This document shows, one piece after another, positions 62,396-64,000 of a stretch of 64,000 nucleotides of DNA. The notes under the pieces were generated by a model, which did no database searches, had not been told where the DNA came from, and worked only from the letters and a program-made list of their open reading frames with translations. The translations under genes and the position numbers were made by a program. How positions within the stretch are numbered: position 1 is the first letter of the stretch; every line of letters begins with the position of its first letter. The DNA is taken from positions 62,001 through 126,000 of the forward strand of contig WJPL01000001.1 in the NCBI GenBank assembly GCA_009649675.1. The letters are read 5' to 3'. The DNA is from Alphaproteobacteria bacterium HT1-32 (GTDB lineage Bacteria > Pseudomonadota > Alphaproteobacteria > Rhodospirillales > HT1-32).

Positions 62396-63942
62396 CTGAA
62401 CAGATCCTCCTGATCATCATTTCCAGCCGGCTTTTTAGGCCTTGCCGGTGCCTTCGCCACGGACTGGCTGGCAACAACTGTTAACGTCTCATCTCCGGCA
62501 AACTGTACGGTAAGACCCTGCCCGCTTTTGATTCCCTTCGGGGAGGTAACCGGCACGGAATTGTCTCCCCGTACAATCGCATATCCCCGGCGCAGAACAC
62601 TCTCCATGGAGGCCGCATCCAGCCGCGATTCCAGCGCCTCTAACCGCTCACCGGGGCGAACCAGCAAACCATTTGCTGTTGCCGCCAGTCGTTCACCCAG
62701 TTCGCTGACCCGGTCCTGTTGCTGTCGCGTCCGCCGGGTGATGAGCTCTGGCGTATAGCGCTGAATGGCGTCTGCCTTACGACGTCTCTCTGTCCGCAAA
62801 ATCACCTCTGCGGACTGTTTGAGCGCCTTGGCCAGACCAGAAAGGCCGTCCCTGCGCCGGGCAATCTGTTCATCCGGTGTTGCCACATGCACACCGGCAA
62901 CCTTTGCCTTTCGATCCGCCAGATATCCCCGGATCGCCTGAGCATATCGTTCACTACGATCATCAAACCGCTGGCGTGCCACATCAAGTAGCTGATCCGC
63001 GCGTGGTAGTCCCCGTGCAAGGCCGGTAATCCTCTCCCGGCGGTCTGCGAGCCCCCGGAAGACTGACTGTTGCATACGCAAGCCGCCCTCCCCGACATGG
63101 GCCAGCAGGTCCACCCTCACCGGCACCGCCTTCTCAGCAGCCCCTGTCGGTGTCGGTGCCCGCAGGTCAGAAGCATAATCAATCAGCGTTGTGTCGGTTT
63201 CATGGCCGACAGCGGAAATAAGCGGTATCTCGCTGGCTGCGGCCGCGCGGACGACGATCTCCTCGTTGAACGCCCACAAATCCTCCAGACTGCCGCCACC
63301 ACGCGCGACAATCAGCAGGTCAGGGCGGGGCACAGGCCCACCCGGTGCAATGGCGTTAAATCCTTCAATAGCGGCAGCAACCTGGGCCGCCGCTGTTTCA
63401 CCCTGCACCAGCACAGGCCAGACCAGCACATGACGCGGGAAACGGTCACGCAGACGGTGCAGGATATCGCGAATAACTGCACCGGTCGGCGAAGTCACAA
63501 CCCCGATCACATCCGGCAGGTAAGGAATTGGTTTCTTCCGCTCTGCGGCAAACAGACCTTCCGCTGTCAGTCGCTTGCGGCGCTCTTCCAGCATCTTCAG
63601 CAGGGCGCCTTCACCCGCAAGCTCGATGCTTTCAATGATAATCTGATATTTCGACCGGCCGGCGAAGGTGCTCAGTCGCCCCGTGCAGATAACTTCCATC
63701 CCGTCTTCAGGGTCGAGGCGCAGGTTTTGAGCGCGTCCCTTGAAGCAAACCGAATCAAGGACGGCATCAGCATCTTTCAGGCCGAAATAAAGATGCCCCG
63801 AACGGGCCCGCATAAAACCGGAAATCTCGCCCCGTACCCGGACATGGCTGAACGCACCTTCTACGGTACGCTTCAGTGCCGACGAAAGCTCACTCACCGA
63901 AAACGGTTGCTGATTATGCTGGATGTCAGTCGATTCAGACAT
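62392..63942 (-). CDS. xseA: Exodeoxyribonuclease VII large subunit XseA
   Basis: A 516-aa protein. The OB-fold N-terminus (SVSELSSALKRTVEGAFSHV, then RVRGEISGF) is followed by the nuclease region with VTSPTGAVIRDILHRL, DLLIVARGGGSLEDLWAFNE and AVGHETDTTLIDYASDLRAP, ending with a coiled-coil tail and MESVLRRGYAIV. With XseB it degrades single-stranded DNA. I chose ATG 63942 by resemblance to relatives; ATG 63963 is possible. It starts 58 nt before the window edge. Confidence 0.93.
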   Translation of the reverse strand: MSESTDIQHNQQPFSVSELSSALKRTVEGAFSHVRVRGEISGFMRARSGHLYFGLKDADAVLDSVCFKGRAQNLRLDPEDGMEVICTGRLSTFAGRSKYQIIIESIELAGEGALLKMLEERRKRLTAEGLFAAERKKPIPYLPDVIGVVTSPTGAVIRDILHRLRDRFPRHVLVWPVLVQGETAAAQVAAAIEGFNAIAPGGPVPRPDLLIVARGGGSLEDLWAFNEEIVVRAAAASEIPLISAVGHETDTTLIDYASDLRAPTPTGAAEKAVPVRVDLLAHVGEGGLRMQQSVFRGLADRRERITGLARGLPRADQLLDVARQRFDDRSERYAQAIRGYLADRKAKVAGVHVATPDEQIARRRDGLSGLAKALKQSAEVILRTERRRKADAIQRYTPELITRRTRQQQDRVSELGERLAATANGLLVRPGERLEALESRLDAASMESVLRRGYAIVRGDNSVPVTSPKGIKSGQGLTVQFAGDETLTVVASQSVAKAPARPKKPAGNDDQEDLFS

Positions 63943-64000
63943 TGGCGATCCCGGTTTTTCCATAGGGCAAGGTGTCCCGGCGCTTCCGTCAGGTCAAGGG

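Overview
The window comes from an alphaproteobacterial chromosome, about 57% G+C by eye and densely coded. Markers for this are ChpT, an alphaproteobacterial-type RpoH, plant-type GshA, the DUF3305/DUF3306 formate dehydrogenase accessory genes, AzlCD, SoeABC and a Kdo-lipid A operon. A Rhodospirillales- or Sneathiella-like marine or soil heterotroph fits best, but this is inference from gene content. I see no rRNA, tRNA, CRISPR array, insertion sequence or prophage. All calls are by eye; no database search was run.

Layout. 1-2.4 kb: the 5' part of cheA, then chpT, and two small plus-strand genes (a DUF3553 protein and a 44-aa membrane peptide). 2.4-10.5 kb (minus): a periplasmic, Tat-exported, molybdenum-dependent formate dehydrogenase with maturation factors, in the order DUF3305, DUF3306, TorD-like chaperone, Tat-target peptide, FdhA, FdhB, lipoprotein, cytochrome b FdhC, WD40 protein. 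10.5-16.6 kb (plus): rpoH with a structured leader, then a Gld-type ABC operon. 16.6-20.6 kb: a second formate dehydrogenase block (mobA and fdhD on minus; a 693-aa polyferredoxin and an ankyrin protein on plus).

20.6-32.6 kb is metabolic. A minus-strand operon encodes a LeuC/LeuD-like dehydratase, an isocitrate-lyase-family enzyme and an amidase, with a WYL regulator upstream. Then come a flavin-reductase-like protein, a thiolase, an AraC regulator with AzlCD, an SMP-30-like protein, a homocysteine methyltransferase and an aminotransferase.

32.6-40.8 kb (minus) is the most unusual part. Seven genes, five of them overlapping by 1-4 nt, encode a lipoprotein, a lytic transglycosylase, an exported caspase-fold/SUMF1 protein with an EF-hand loop, two unrecognised proteins, a membrane protein with a Lon-protease-like domain and a DUF4384 protein. 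I do not recognise this as a described system.

40.8-48 kb is sulfur metabolism: soeABC (cytoplasmic sulfite dehydrogenase), tusA, gshA and rsmE. 48-54.4 kb holds ubiA, a methyltransferase, a GGCT-like protein, a GAF-GAF-HD-GYP protein and ubiD. 54.4-61.6 kb (plus) is pmbA followed by the lipid A genes msbA, a DUF374 acyltransferase, waaA, lpxK and lpxL. The window ends with an M23 peptidase and xseA on minus.

Together the genes describe a respiring bacterium that can oxidise formate in the periplasm and sulfite in the cytoplasm, both through molybdenum enzymes feeding membrane anchors, and that devotes one compact operon to what looks like an envelope-located protease system of unknown purpose.
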